This document shows, piece after piece, positions 36,358-36,491 of a stretch of DNA of 36,491 bases; positions within the stretch are counted from its first letter, which is position 1, and each line of letters opens with the position of its first letter. A program made the position numbers and the translations under genes. Source of the DNA: JAKFWI01 sp031398975 (lineage in GTDB: Bacteria > Pseudomonadota > Alphaproteobacteria > Caulobacterales > Aquidulcibacteraceae); NCBI GenBank assembly GCA_031398975.1, contig JANNOI010000013.1, forward strand, positions 1 to 36,491, written 5' to 3'. Under the pieces are notes generated by a model. That model did not search any database. It saw only the letters and a program-made list of their open reading frames with translations, and was not told the origin of the DNA.

Positions 36358-36491
36358 TGTGCGTTCTGAGCGGGTTGTTCACGGGAGCTGAAACCGGGAC
36401 GCTGGTGGTTGCGACGCCAACCATTCTCCTGGGAGACCCCCGTGAACGCGCACAGGAATGCCAGAACCACGCCGCATATTCGAGAGTTGAT
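36358..36491 (+). mobile_element. IS481-family insertion sequence, copy 2 (left 134 bp, runs off the window)
   Basis: These bases are identical to 32-165, in direct orientation, and include the left terminal repeat and the first codons of the transposase from GTG 36442. The flank is gCTAGa, again a CTAG target. The rest lies beyond the window. Confidence 0.95.

Overview
The window is high-GC DNA from an alphaproteobacterium, most likely of the Caulobacterales/Maricaulales/Hyphomonadaceae type. This rests on protein content and gene order, not on a database search. The indicators are CpdR and ChpT (the CtrA phosphorelay), the order lysC-ptsP-rodZ-like-ispG-prfA-prmC-DUF4167-clpB, a YdbH/AsmA-like giant protein, and many TTG and GTG starts. 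Most of the window is chromosomal core, not a genomic island.

Layout. (1) 1-1075: a complete IS481-family element (32-1069) inserted at a CTAG site inside or beside a CTAG-ended intergenic palindrome. (2) 1136-15053: housekeeping genes. ubiG is divergent from lysC. Then come ptsP (EI-Ntr), a RodZ-like protein, a Uma2-family gene that looks like an insertion, ispG overlapping a small conserved-looking gene, prfA-prmC, a DUF4167 protein with a 15-bp tandem repeat, and clpB behind a possible heat-shock promoter. (3) 15113-15213: a long inverted repeat between convergent clpB and an N-formylglutamate amidohydrolase-family gene. The latter is divergent from cpdR, which is followed by a glycosyltransferase-GtrA fusion. 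(4) 18088-27706, minus strand: a YdbH-like protein, chpT, and a tightly coupled chemotaxis operon cheA-cheW-cheY-cheB-cheR. CheA is a hybrid with an extra CheW-like segment and a C-terminal receiver. (5) 27885-36356: an M23 endopeptidase, tRNA-Arg(CCU), a glutathione S-transferase, an MFS transporter, a ChrA-type transporter, sucC without an adjacent sucD, a small coiled-coil gene interrupted by an in-frame TGA, then an HxlR regulator divergent from an NmrA-like reductase and a DsbA-family thiol oxidoreductase. (6) 36358-36491: the first 134 bases of a second IS copy, identical to 32-165 and in the same orientation.

How the genes fit together. Two partners of one signalling pathway lie about 7 kb apart: ChpT, the phosphotransferase that in Caulobacter feeds CtrA and CpdR, and CpdR, the adaptor that gates ClpXP proteolysis. 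The chemotaxis operon sits between them. The HxlR/NmrA/DsbA group looks like a small redox or electrophile-response module. I see no CRISPR array, phage genes or recognisable defence island. The most unusual items are the CTAG-palindrome/IS481 relationship with mismatched flanks, the hybrid CheA next to chpT, the orphan sucC, and the TGA-interrupted coiled-coil gene.
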